Assembly: GCF_013033515.1 (NCBI RefSeq)
Contig: NZ_WQEG01000007.1
Location: 62,001-126,000 of the forward strand
Direction: 5' to 3'
Length of the DNA: 64,000 nt
Source: Ruegeria sp. HKCCA6707
Lineage (GTDB): Bacteria; Pseudomonadota; Alphaproteobacteria; Rhodobacterales; Rhodobacteraceae
Position numbers and translations under genes: made by a program. The notes under the pieces were generated by a model, which made no database searches, was not told where the DNA came from, and saw nothing but the letters and a program-made list of their open reading frames with translations. This document shows, one piece after another, positions 24,133-32,973 of the stretch (position 1 is its first letter; each line of letters starts with the position of its first letter).

Positions 24133-27100
24133 ATGAGTGATATTTCAGCATTCTGGTCAGATGCGCTGCGTCAGCACTGGGGGTTAGACGGACGGCTGAC
24201 ACGTCTGGATGGTGAATATGATCTGAACTATCTGGTGCAGGCCACCAATGGCCAGGACTATGTGCTCAAGGTCATGCGAGCGGGATGCGCACCCGCTCTT
24301 GTGGATCTGCAAATCCAGGCCTTGTCCCATCTTGCCAACGCAGCGCCAGGCTTGCCGGTACCGAAGGTAATCCCGGATCTGCAAGGCCGGGCGTTGCCAG
24401 AGATCGCAGACCCGGATGGCAAGACGCGGCATGTTTGGATGCTGGAACGGCTGCCCGGTGCGGTCTATGCGAAATCAGCTCCAAAGTCCGAGGCTCTGAT
24501 CCTGAAACTTGGGCGTGTTTTGGGCGCAATGGATCGGGCGCTGGAAGGGTTTCATCATCAGTGGCTGCACCGCGATGCGTTCAAGTGGGACCTGACACAG
24601 GCGGGCTGGATAGATAGCAAGTTGGATCGGATCGCAGACCCTGCACGCCGTATTTTGCTACGTGAAATTTGCGAGGGCTTTCACGCGGTGTCACAGCGTT
24701 TGGCAGATTTGCCCAAACAGGCCATTCACAACGATGCCAATGACTACAACATTCTGGTCGAAGGCGAATTGGGCGAGCAGCACCGGATCTCTGGTCTGAT
24801 TGATCTTGGCGATATGTGCGCCGCGCCACGGGTGTGTGAACTGGCCATTGCCGGAGCTTATGTGGTGCTGGATCACCCAAAGCCGGAACGCGCGCTGACA
24901 GCGCTGGTCAAAGGCTACAATGCGGCCAATCGGTTGCGCACGGAAGAAGTGGATCTGATCTGGCCGCTTTTGCGTATGCGCCTGGCGGTTTCCGTGGTGA
25001 ATTCAACGCTTATGGCGGCAGAGACCCCTGATGACCCCTACGTGACCATCTCGCAGGCTCCGGCCTGGCGGTTTTTGGAGAACCCTTCAGTCAATGGTGG
25101 GCTGATGGCCGCGCGACTGCGGGCAGCCTGTGGCTTGCCTGTCGCCGATGAGGCCGAACGCGTGATGGCCTTTCTGCGTGATCAACGCGGTCAGTTCGCA
25201 CCCATGTTCGGGCAGGATTTGAATGACCTGCCTCTGGGATCGCTGTCCGTTGAGAACTCGACCTGGCCACAAAACCCGTTTGATATGCCTTTATCCGAGG
25301 CCGCGCGCGTGGGGTCTGAGTTTGGTGAGGGCCTGTGGCTGGGCTATTACAACGAACCGCGTTTGATCTATGCCGAGCCCGGGTTCCGCAAGGGGCCGTG
25401 GAAAGCGTCGGATCGGCGCACCGTGCATCTGGCAGTAGACGTCTTCGCAGCTGCGGGAACCGAACTGTACGCACCATTGGCTGGGCGGGTCGAAGTGGTC
25501 GAGAACCGGGACAACCACCTGGATTATGGCGGTGTGGTCATCCTGCGACATGAAACGCCCAAGGGGGATCCCTTTTATACACTCTACGGCCATCTGGACC
25601 CTGAATGCTGTGACCGTTTGAAACCCGGTGATCCGGTAGAACACGGGGCCGTGTTTGCCCGTCTGGGCGATCCTGGACAGAATGGCGGATGGGCGCCGCA
25701 TGTGCATTTCCAACTGGCGCTGACCACTGACGGAATGGAGGCCGACTGGCCCGGCGTCGGTGACCCTGATGAGATGGAGCTGTGGCACGCTGTTTGCCCG
25801 AACCCAGCGGCGCTGTTGAACCTGCCAGACGAGAAGGTTTATTATCGACCCACCGACGCGCAAGCGGTGCTGCGGAATCGTCAGGACCATTTCGCTGGAA
25901 ACCTGTCGTTGACCTATGACGTACCAGTGATGCTGGTGCGCGGGTGGAAGCACCATCTGTTTGACGAGTGGGGCAGGCCTTATCTTGACGCCTATAACAA
26001 TGTCCCCCATGTCGGCCACGCGCAACCGCGCATTCAGGCCGTGGCGGCGGATCAGTTGAAGCGGGTGAACTCGAACACGCGCTACCTCCACCCCGCGCAA
26101 ACGGCATTTGCTGATAAACTCCTGTCGAAATTGCCCAATCACCTTCAGGTCTGCTTCTTTGTCAACTCGGGCACCGAGGCCAATGAGCTGGCGCTTCGTT
26201 TGGCGCGGGCGCATACGGGCTCAAAAGGGATCGTAACGCCCGATCATGGCTATCATGGGAACACGAACGCCGCGGTGGCGATCTCGGCCTATAAGTTCAA
26301 CAAGCCCGGTGGTGTCGGCAAGGCCGATTGGGTTGAGCTTGTTGAGGTCGCGGATGATTATCGCGGGAGATACAAACGCGATGATGACCAGCGGGCGCAA
26401 AAATATGCCGATTTAGTGGACCCCGCCATCCAGGCCTTGCAAGAGCGGGGTCAGGGATTGGCAGGGTTTATCGCTGAAACCTTCCCGTCTGTCGGGGGCC
26501 AGATTATTCCACCCAACGGGTACCTGCCCGCCGTTTACGACAAGATCCGCGCGGCTGGAGGGCTCTGCATTGCAGATGAGGTTCAGACCGGGCTTGGACG
26601 GTTGGGAACGCATTATTTTGGCTTTGAGCAACAAGGCGCGTTGCCGGATATCGTTGTTCTGGGCAAACCCATCGGGAACGGGCACCCGATCGGGGTAGTT
26701 GTGACCACCAAAGCCATCGCTGAAAGCTTTGACAATGGGATCGAGTTCTTTTCGACCTTTGGCGGCTCAACCCTGTCTTGCCGGATCGGCAAAGAGGTTT
26801 TGGATATTGTTGATGACGAAGGCTTGCAGGAAAACGCCCAGCTGATGGGCGCGCGTCTGATCGACGGGCTGCGCGAGATCGAGGCCGAGTTCGCCTGCGT
26901 CGGCGATGTGCGCGGTATGGGGCTGTTTCTGGGGGTCGAATTGATCAATCCGGATGGTTCAGAAGGCACCGAGATCTGTCGATACGTCAAAAACCGAATG
27001 CGTGATCATCGTATTCTTATTGGTAGCGAAGGGCCCAAAGACAACGTGCTCAAGATCCGACCACCGCTGACGATTGAAGCTGATGATGTGGACATGATCC

Positions 27101-27204
27101 TCTGGGCTTTGCGCGATGTATTATGCGAAGTAGGCGACTTCGCCCCTGTCCCTGTCCCATCCTGCGGCCACGCGCATCATCAAGCCGGGTGCGGCTGCAG
27201 CTAA
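24133..27204 (+). CDS. Three-domain fusion: APH-type kinase, M23 peptidase, class III aminotransferase
   Basis: A 1023-residue protein without signal peptide. Residues about 20-300 form an aminoglycoside-phosphotransferase/choline-kinase fold with catalytic HNDANDYN (H199, D201) and metal site IDLGD (D224). Residues about 400-545 form an M23/LytM domain with all zinc motifs intact: HLAVD (H432, D436), YGHL (H487), HVHF (H523, H525). From about 600 onward lies a class III PLP aminotransferase (NSGTEANELALRLAR, DEVQTGLGRLGTHYFGF, lysine K845 in LGKPIGNGHPIG) most like the phosphoethanolamine/phosphohydroxylysine phospho-lyases. Kinase plus phospho-lyase suggests an amino-alcohol is phosphorylated and then eliminated to an aldehyde. 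The role of a peptidase-like domain in the middle is unclear. A strong hairpin follows. Confidence 0.88.
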   Translation: MSDISAFWSDALRQHWGLDGRLTRLDGEYDLNYLVQATNGQDYVLKVMRAGCAPALVDLQIQALSHLANAAPGLPVPKVIPDLQGRALPEIADPDGKTRHVWMLERLPGAVYAKSAPKSEALILKLGRVLGAMDRALEGFHHQWLHRDAFKWDLTQAGWIDSKLDRIADPARRILLREICEGFHAVSQRLADLPKQAIHNDANDYNILVEGELGEQHRISGLIDLGDMCAAPRVCELAIAGAYVVLDHPKPERALTALVKGYNAANRLRTEEVDLIWPLLRMRLAVSVVNSTLMAAETPDDPYVTISQAPAWRFLENPSVNGGLMAARLRAACGLPVADEAERVMAFLRDQRGQFAPMFGQDLNDLPLGSLSVENSTWPQNPFDMPLSEAARVGSEFGEGLWLGYYNEPRLIYAEPGFRKGPWKASDRRTVHLAVDVFAAAGTELYAPLAGRVEVVENRDNHLDYGGVVILRHETPKGDPFYTLYGHLDPECCDRLKPGDPVEHGAVFARLGDPGQNGGWAPHVHFQLALTTDGMEADWPGVGDPDEMELWHAVCPNPAALLNLPDEKVYYRPTDAQAVLRNRQDHFAGNLSLTYDVPVMLVRGWKHHLFDEWGRPYLDAYNNVPHVGHAQPRIQAVAADQLKRVNSNTRYLHPAQTAFADKLLSKLPNHLQVCFFVNSGTEANELALRLARAHTGSKGIVTPDHGYHGNTNAAVAISAYKFNKPGGVGKADWVELVEVADDYRGRYKRDDDQRAQKYADLVDPAIQALQERGQGLAGFIAETFPSVGGQIIPPNGYLPAVYDKIRAAGGLCIADEVQTGLGRLGTHYFGFEQQGALPDIVVLGKPIGNGHPIGVVVTTKAIAESFDNGIEFFSTFGGSTLSCRIGKEVLDIVDDEGLQENAQLMGARLIDGLREIEAEFACVGDVRGMGLFLGVELINPDGSEGTEICRYVKNRMRDHRILIGSEGPKDNVLKIRPPLTIEADDVDMILWALRDVLCEVGDFAPVPVPSCGHAHHQAGCGCS

Positions 27205-27205
27205 A

Positions 27206-27233
27206 AGAAACCCCGGTGGAAACCGGGGTTTCT
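27206..27233 (+). terminator. Terminator hairpin after the fusion gene
   Basis: A perfect 12-bp stem (AGAAACCCCGGT / ACCGGGGTTTCT) with loop GGAA starts one base past the stop codon. The A-rich left and T-containing right ends resemble a bidirectional intrinsic terminator, although no long T-run follows. Confidence 0.7.
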
Positions 27234-27399
27234 GCGCCGATCAATGAGCCACAAGCGGGGCGTTGCGAGAACCAAATCACGGCACGGGGGTCTTACGAGC
27301 CTCCAAGACAGGTTTACCAAAATGCTTTGCCAATTCTGCCTTCGCAGCCGCGGTTTTCAGGAGCACTGTTCTCGATGGCATCCACTCAGGGCTTAACGC

Positions 27400-27567
27400 T
27401 CATTTCGTTAGGATCAATTTCCCGGCACGGGTAATGCGTAGCGTATATAGCTGGTCACCCAATTCGATGTGAGCGAGATTACCACCTTTGGTCAGGTCTT
27501 CAGCCTTGTGGGCCGGAAGCAATGAGACCGGGTAACCTTGGGTCGGGGTCGGGTTTTGAGCGTTCAT
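27400..27567 (-). CDS. hemP: HemP/HmuP family hemin-uptake regulator
   Basis: A 55-residue protein whose second half (AHIELGDQLYTLRITRAGKL, ending ILTK) is the HemP signature. HemP/HmuP proteins are small factors required for full expression of haem-uptake genes in many proteobacteria. I set the start at ATG 27567, which has GGAG about 10 bases upstream; an ATG at 27624 would add 19 residues without a ribosome binding site. No haem-transport genes lie beside it, so it is an orphan copy here. The upstream stretch 27625-27700 is AT-rich and probably holds an iron-controlled promoter, but I cannot define a box. Confidence 0.8.
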   Translation of the reverse strand: MNAQNPTPTQGYPVSLLPAHKAEDLTKGGNLAHIELGDQLYTLRITRAGKLILTK

Positions 27568-27788
27568 CAGGGCGTCTCCAGAAGGTGTCGGGCAACAAGC
27601 CGTATCTGTTTTGGACTGTGTCATCTGGCTGACCCAGAATTGGGTTGGCTACGCGGCATAGGGTTAATCTGATAATTTTTGTCGGATATGTCAAGGTCTG
27701 TCTTTTCTCGATCGCATCCCGGCTTGGCATTGTATCCCAGACCAAGGGGCGCTAGGCCCGAAATACCGTGGTAAAGGATGGAAAGCGC

Positions 27789-28469
27789 ATGCAAGCAGCT
27801 GTTGTATTTGACCTCGATGGCACATTGATCGACAGCCTCGCCGATTTGGCGCAATCGGTGAACCGAATGCTGGCAGATGTCGGCCAGGACCCATTGCCAG
27901 ATGAAACCATCAAGGGGTTTGTTGGCAACGGGCTGCCAACACTTGTCGAACGGGCGATGACCCATTGCGCCATACCGATGGATCGACATGTTGAGCTTAC
28001 CCAAAGCACCTTGGCGCATTACAACGCTACCCCCTGCGAACACACCAGATGCTACCCGGGCGTGACTGGCGCTTTGACCCAATTGCGTGACATGGGACAT
28101 GTTTTGGCCGTCTGCACCAACAAGCCCGAGGCCCCGGCACGTCATGTGTTAGAAGCGTTGAATCTGTCGCATTTCTTTGACGTGGTCACCGGGGGTGACA
28201 CGCTGCCAACGCGCAAACCGGACCCGCAACACCTGCTTGCCACCTATGATGCGATGGACATATCGGGGCCCTTGATCTTTGTCGGAGACAGCGAGGTGGA
28301 CGCCGAAACCGGGCGACGCGCCGGGGTGCCGTTCCTGCTCTTCACCGAGGGCTATCGCAAATCGCCCATAGAAAAGCTGCCCCATTCCGCAAGCTACAAT
28401 CACAGCTCGAATCTGCCCGAACTTGTAAAAGATCTTATGCAGCAGGACCCAGAGACTGTATCGAGATAA
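27789..28469 (+). CDS. gph: Phosphoglycolate phosphatase (HAD family)
   Basis: A 226-residue HAD-superfamily hydrolase. Motif I is VVFDLDGTLIDS (nucleophile Asp near residue 8, acid/base Asp two on), motif II VCTNKP near 109, motif III lysine in PTRKPDPQ near 146 and motif IV FVGDSEVDAETGRRAG near 168. The alpha-helical cap with FVGNGLPTLVERA is that of Gph enzymes, which remove phosphate from 2-phosphoglycolate formed by DNA repair or oxygenase reactions. The ATG at 27789 follows AAGGATGGAA. It converges on ackA across a large inverted repeat. Confidence 0.87.
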   Translation: MQAAVVFDLDGTLIDSLADLAQSVNRMLADVGQDPLPDETIKGFVGNGLPTLVERAMTHCAIPMDRHVELTQSTLAHYNATPCEHTRCYPGVTGALTQLRDMGHVLAVCTNKPEAPARHVLEALNLSHFFDVVTGGDTLPTRKPDPQHLLATYDAMDISGPLIFVGDSEVDAETGRRAGVPFLLFTEGYRKSPIEKLPHSASYNHSSNLPELVKDLMQQDPETVSR

Positions 28470-28472
28470 TCA

Positions 28473-28568
28473 CAAAACCCCCAATAGAGGGGCCGGTCGA
28501 GGGGGTTTGATACCGACCCCTCATTGGGGAATTTTGTGAAAGTGACAAGACCGCGGGGGGACGGTCTT
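28473..28568. terminator. Large inverted repeat and hairpin between gph and ackA
   Basis: The arm at 28473-28496 and the arm at 28512-28535 are imperfect 24-base inverted repeats (CAAAACCCCCAATAGAGGGG against the complement of CCCCTCATTGGGGAATTTTG), giving a long hairpin. It is followed by a perfect 8-bp hairpin CAAGACCG / CGGTCTTG (28545-28568). It lies between convergent genes and fits a bidirectional terminator. Confidence 0.6.
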
Positions 28569-28669
28569 GAAGCGGTAAACCAGTCATACCCCAGCCACAC
28601 AGATCGGGATATTGGGGGTTTCCCGTAGTGGTTAATTTTTTCTTAACGAAACCCTACCACCGAGCGGCC

Positions 28670-29845
28670 TTACACCTGCATCAGTTGCAGCGCGGCCCGT
28701 GCGATCACCAATTCTTCGTTGGTAGGAACAACCATCAGCGTCACACGCGACAGATCGGTCGAAATCACGGTGCGGTTGTCCGCATTGGCGTCATGGTCCA
28801 GCTCAATTCCCAGCCAGCCCATATCGGTGCAGATACGTTCACGGATATAGGTTGAATTCTCGCCAATCCCTCCGGTGAACACAAGCGCATCCAACCCGCC
28901 CAGAACAGCAGCCATCGCCCCCAACTCGCGCCGAATTCGGAAGGTGAAATAGTTGATCGCATTGCGTGCACCTGGCGCGTCCGAAGCTTCGAGCGTCCGC
29001 ATATCGCTGGTCATGCCCGATAGGCCCAGCAGACCGGATTTCCGGTACAGCAGATCCGAGATCTCGTCTGCACTCATGCTGCACTGATCCATCAGATACA
29101 GAACAACACCCGGGTCCAACTGCCCGCACCGTGTACCCATGGGCAAGCCGTCCATGGCCGAAAACCCCATGCTGGAGCCCACCGACCGCCCATCAATCAT
29201 CGCGCACATCGACGCCCCGTTGCCCAGATGGGCAACAACCACGCGCCCGCCATGTATAAGCGGTGCCGTCTCTTTCAAATGGCCCGAGACGTACTCATAA
29301 CTGAGCCCATGAAAGCCATAGCGCCGCACGCCGATATCGTAAAACTCAGACGGCAGCGCAAAGGTGTCGTTGACCCAGGGGTGGTTGCGGTGAAATGCGG
29401 TATCGAAACACGCAACCTGCTTGGCTTCTGGGAAACGCTTCATCGCATCTTGCGCCCCGTCCAGATTGACGGGCTGATGCAACGGTGCAAACGGTTCGAG
29501 CTGTCTCAGCTTCTCAAGGCTGTCCGGCGTCAGAACCACGGGCCCTCCGTTGTTCGGACCTCCATGCACCACGCGATGCCCGACCGCCGCAATACGCGCA
29601 TGTGGGAATTCGATCTGGAGCAGATTCAAAATGCTGTCCAAAGCGGCTCCATGATCGCGCAACGCGTCCGAAACACCATCCTCCAGAGATTTTCCATCCC
29701 GTTCACGCAAACGAATATGGGCCGAAGAGCTGCCGATATTTTCAACGATCCCCGAACAGATCAACACCGGATCGCTTTGCGACGCAGCAAACAGGCCAAA
29801 TTTCAAGGACGAAGAGCCCGCATTCAAGGTGATGATGTGATCCAT
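28670..29845 (-). CDS. ackA: Acetate kinase
   Basis: A 391-residue acetate kinase interconverting acetate + ATP and acetyl phosphate. Family signatures are LNAGSSSLKFGLF at residues 7-19 and VACFDTAFHRNHP near 143, which includes the catalytic Asp; further landmarks are VVAHLGNGASMCA near 203, GLPMGTRCGQLDPGVV near 233 and FTGGIGENS near 325. Length is normal. The partner pta (or an xsc-pta pair used in taurine dissimilation) is not adjacent; the next gene upstream is nrdJ, 284 bases away. The gap 29846-30129 shows no convincing gene. Confidence 0.95.
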   Translation of the reverse strand: MDHIITLNAGSSSLKFGLFAASQSDPVLICSGIVENIGSSSAHIRLRERDGKSLEDGVSDALRDHGAALDSILNLLQIEFPHARIAAVGHRVVHGGPNNGGPVVLTPDSLEKLRQLEPFAPLHQPVNLDGAQDAMKRFPEAKQVACFDTAFHRNHPWVNDTFALPSEFYDIGVRRYGFHGLSYEYVSGHLKETAPLIHGGRVVVAHLGNGASMCAMIDGRSVGSSMGFSAMDGLPMGTRCGQLDPGVVLYLMDQCSMSADEISDLLYRKSGLLGLSGMTSDMRTLEASDAPGARNAINYFTFRIRRELGAMAAVLGGLDALVFTGGIGENSTYIRERICTDMGWLGIELDHDANADNRTVISTDLSRVTLMVVPTNEELVIARAALQLMQV

Positions 29846-30129
29846 AAGAGAGGCTATTTCCCCAAACCGAATTCAGGGGCGCGTTCACGCCCGACACTGA
29901 ATACGCGTTGTCGCAATTCGTCTAACTGTTCAGACTGATGAAGCATCTTGTCCGAAAACACCAGCGCTGTGCCCGGCACCCGTCAGATACCGTTCGAATG
30001 TTTCATCAATATGTCGCTGCGGGCCCTCAGCGCCACGTACGCCCGACGACCATTTCAAAAATGGCCGCATGACCTATGGGCATCCGACAAAAGCAACAGT
30101 TTGCGGCTCAGGAAACCCTCAGGCTCTGG

Positions 30130-32412
30130 TTACCCACATTTGGAATGTCCGCAGCTGCGGCAGGTCATGCAGCCTTCGATCATCACCATGTCATATTGCC
30201 CGCAGGACGGGCAGGCTTTGCCGCGCGGGGCGTCCATGTTGACAACCTGCGCTTGAGGGTCGGATTTCAGGCCCATCCCCTCGCCTTCCAGGAACCCGAT
30301 GGCAACCATATGCTGTTCGATCACGCCACCGATGGCGGCCAGGATTGACGGAATATACTTGCCCTGCACCCAGGCCCCACCACGCGGGTCAAAGACGGCC
30401 TTCAGCTCTTCCACCACAAAAGACACATCCCCGCCACGCCGGAACACAGCCGAAATCATGCGGGTCAGGGCCAGAGTCCAGGCATAGTGTTCCATGTTCT
30501 TCGAGTTGATAAACACTTCAAAAGGTCGCCGGCGTTGGCCGATCACGATATCATTGATGGTCAGATAGATCGCATGTTCGCTGTCAGGCCATTTCAGCTT
30601 ATAGGTCGATCCTTCCAGAGATTGCGGGCGATCCAGCGGCTCGGACATATAGATCACGTCGCCGCCGTCCACCTCATGCGGTGCACTGGCGCTTTCACCG
30701 GGCGCTTTGTCGTCGCTTTCAGATACGGTCAGGACCGAGCCCGTCACATCATTCGGGCGGTAGGTCGTGCAACCTTTGCAGCCTTCATCCCAGGCCTGCA
30801 TGTAGACGTCTTTGAACGCATCAAAGCTGATATCTTCCGGGCAGTTGATCGTCTTGGAAATCGAGCTGTCGATCCATTTCTGTGCCGCCGCCTGCATCTT
30901 GACGTGATCTGACGGGCTGAGAGTCTGCGCATTGACGAAATAGTCGGGCAATTCAGTATCGCCGAACTTATCGCGCCACATCTGCACCGCATAGTCCACA
31001 ACCTCTTCTTCAGTGCGTGAGCCATCCTTTTGCAGCACCTTACGGGTGTAGGCGTAAGCAAAGACCGGCTCGATCCCCGAGGACACATTGCCAGCATAAA
31101 GCGATATCGTCCCCGTTGGCGCGATCGATGTCAGCAGCGCATTCCGGATGCCATGTTCCCGGATCGCTGCACGCACATCCTCGTCCATATGCTGCATCGT
31201 GCCGCTGGCCAGAAACTTCTCGGCATCGAACAAAGGAAACGCCCCTTTTTCCTTTGCCAGATCGACCGACGCCAGATACGCGGCGCGGGCGATTGCGTGC
31301 AACCAGCGCTCGGTTTGACGCGCCGCCTCGTCTGACCCATAGCGCAGGCCCAGCATCAGCAGTGCATCCGCCAGCCCGGTCACGCCCAATCCGATGCGCC
31401 GTTTGGCTTGCGCCTCAGCGGCTTGCTCGGGCAGCGGAAATTTCGATGCATCTACCACATTGTCCATCATCCGCACGGCCGTAGCGACCAGCTCTTGCAG
31501 CGCGGCCTCGTCCAGATGCGCGGCCTCTTCGAACGGGTCTGCCACCAGACGCGCCAGGTTGATCGACCCCAGCAAACACGCGCCATAAGGGGGGAGCGGC
31601 TGCTCTCCGCAGGGGTTGGTGGCGGCTATGGTCTCGACATAGCTCAGGTTGTTGGCCTGATTGATCCGGTCGATAAAGATCACGCCTGGCTCGGCATAGT
31701 CATAGGTGGCCTGCATGATCTTGTTCCACAGATCCCGCGCCTGAACCGTGTGATAGACCTTGCCGTCAAACACCAGCTCCCACGGGCCATCGGCCTTGAC
31801 GGCCTCCATGAACGGGTCGGTGACCAGCACGGACATGTTGAACATGCGCAACCGCGCCGGGTCGGATTTGGCAGTGATGAACTGTTCGATATCGGGGTGG
31901 TCACAGCGCATCGTGGCCATCATCGCCCCCCGGCGAGAACCGGCGGACATAATGGTCCGGCACATGGCATCCCAGACATCCATAAAACTCAACGGCCCCG
32001 AGGCATCGGCGGCCACACCTTTGACATCCGCTCCGCGCGGGCGGATCGTCGAGAAGTCATAACCGATCCCCCCGCCCTGCTGCATGGTCAGCGCGGCCTC
32101 TTTGAGCATATCAAAGATACCGCCCATGCTGTCAGGCACTGTGCCCATGACAAAACAGTTGAACAGAGTCACTTGCCGCGCCGTGCCAGCACCCGCGGTG
32201 ATACGGCCCGCTGGCAGGTATTTGAAATCCTCCAGCGCCTCATAGAATTTCCCGGCCCAATGCTCAGGGTCTTTTTCGACCCGCGCCAGATCGCGCGCGA
32301 TGCGGCGCCAACTGTCCTCGACCGTCTGGTCAATGGGTGTGCCATCCGCTTCCTTAAAGCGGTATTTCATGTCCCAGATCTGCTCGGCGATGGGGGCGGC
32401 AAAGCGGCTCAT
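30130..32412 (-). CDS. nrdJ: Class II (adenosylcobalamin-dependent) ribonucleotide reductase
   Basis: A 760-residue reductase that makes deoxyribonucleotides using a cobalamin-generated thiyl radical. Conserved parts are FNCFVMGTVPDS near 88 (redox Cys), GGGIGYDFSTIRPRG near 112, the active-site loop ATNPCGEQPLPPYGACLLGS near 262, SIAPTGTISLYAGN near 432, and a C-terminal zinc/thiol tail CPSCGQ with CRSCGHSKCG. It is of the vitamin B12-dependent RNR type with the C-terminal TSCPD/NrdJ-Z-like region. Dependence on adenosylcobalamin ties it to the riboswitch-controlled corrinoid transporter at 3.3-6.5 kb. It is divergent from the DUF1489 gene. Confidence 0.95.
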   Translation of the reverse strand: MSRFAAPIAEQIWDMKYRFKEADGTPIDQTVEDSWRRIARDLARVEKDPEHWAGKFYEALEDFKYLPAGRITAGAGTARQVTLFNCFVMGTVPDSMGGIFDMLKEAALTMQQGGGIGYDFSTIRPRGADVKGVAADASGPLSFMDVWDAMCRTIMSAGSRRGAMMATMRCDHPDIEQFITAKSDPARLRMFNMSVLVTDPFMEAVKADGPWELVFDGKVYHTVQARDLWNKIMQATYDYAEPGVIFIDRINQANNLSYVETIAATNPCGEQPLPPYGACLLGSINLARLVADPFEEAAHLDEAALQELVATAVRMMDNVVDASKFPLPEQAAEAQAKRRIGLGVTGLADALLMLGLRYGSDEAARQTERWLHAIARAAYLASVDLAKEKGAFPLFDAEKFLASGTMQHMDEDVRAAIREHGIRNALLTSIAPTGTISLYAGNVSSGIEPVFAYAYTRKVLQKDGSRTEEEVVDYAVQMWRDKFGDTELPDYFVNAQTLSPSDHVKMQAAAQKWIDSSISKTINCPEDISFDAFKDVYMQAWDEGCKGCTTYRPNDVTGSVLTVSESDDKAPGESASAPHEVDGGDVIYMSEPLDRPQSLEGSTYKLKWPDSEHAIYLTINDIVIGQRRRPFEVFINSKNMEHYAWTLALTRMISAVFRRGGDVSFVVEELKAVFDPRGGAWVQGKYIPSILAAIGGVIEQHMVAIGFLEGEGMGLKSDPQAQVVNMDAPRGKACPSCGQYDMVMIEGCMTCRSCGHSKCG

Positions 32413-32541
32413 TGGTGATTCCCTGACTAGAAAGAGGTATCCAGACTATCTCAATTCACACCATCACCACAACACCTTGATGGCTGCGTTTTGCAAGCTA
32501 CAATATAGAGACCGCTCTTGGGACGACTCTGTGGGAAAGCT

Positions 32542-32973
32542 GTGGATAAGTACGTAAATCTCGTCAAACTCTCGGTTGGCTCGGAAAGCGTCGACACGCT
32601 GATCGCGTGGCAGGACAGCCGCAAGCCACTCTATGAGGATGGCTGCCCACGCCATGTCACTCGCATGTGGCCCAAGCGCGAGACCGAAATTCTGAACGGC
32701 GGATCAATCTATTGGGTGATCAAGGGCGTGATCCAGTGCCGCCAACGGATCCTGCGACTGGACGAGGTACGCGGCGAGGATGGCATCCGGCGCTGTGCCA
32801 TCGTGCTGGACCCTCAGGTGCATCGCACCCAAAACGCCCTTAAGCGCCCGTTTCAGGGCTGGCGTTACCTCAAACCCGAGGACACGCCCGCCGACCTACC
32901 CAAAAACCGCGAACAAGATGATGCCCTGCCCGATGATCTGAACCGCGCGCTTGCCGAAATCGGTGTGCTTTAG
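32542..32973 (+). CDS. DUF1489 family protein
   Basis: A 143-residue cytoplasmic protein that matches DUF1489, a family found almost only in Alphaproteobacteria: NLVKLSVGSESVDTLIAWQ near the start, GCPRHVTRMWPKR near 35, GGSIYWVIKGVIQCRQRIL near 53 and HRTQNALKRPFQGWRYL near 95. The start is uncertain: GTG 32542 is taken because homologues begin close to NLVKLSVG; a TTG at 32518 is possible. The function is unknown. Its end touches the convergent hisG stop (32973/32974). Confidence 0.8.
   Translation: MDKYVNLVKLSVGSESVDTLIAWQDSRKPLYEDGCPRHVTRMWPKRETEILNGGSIYWVIKGVIQCRQRILRLDEVRGEDGIRRCAIVLDPQVHRTQNALKRPFQGWRYLKPEDTPADLPKNREQDDALPDDLNRALAEIGVL

Noticed and set aside
27625..27700. Iron-responsive box before hemP
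   Set aside because: The stretch is AT-rich with a TTGACA on the minus strand, but no convincing dyad matches a known iron box.
29948..30256. 102-codon plus-strand frame between ackA and nrdJ
   Set aside because: It overlaps the nrdJ 3' end antisense, and the free part has no ribosome binding site or recognisable protein.
32498..32513. NrdR box (CTACAATATAGAGAC-like) before nrdJ
   Set aside because: Only one weak match; true NrdR sites come as two boxes with fixed spacing, and no second one was found.
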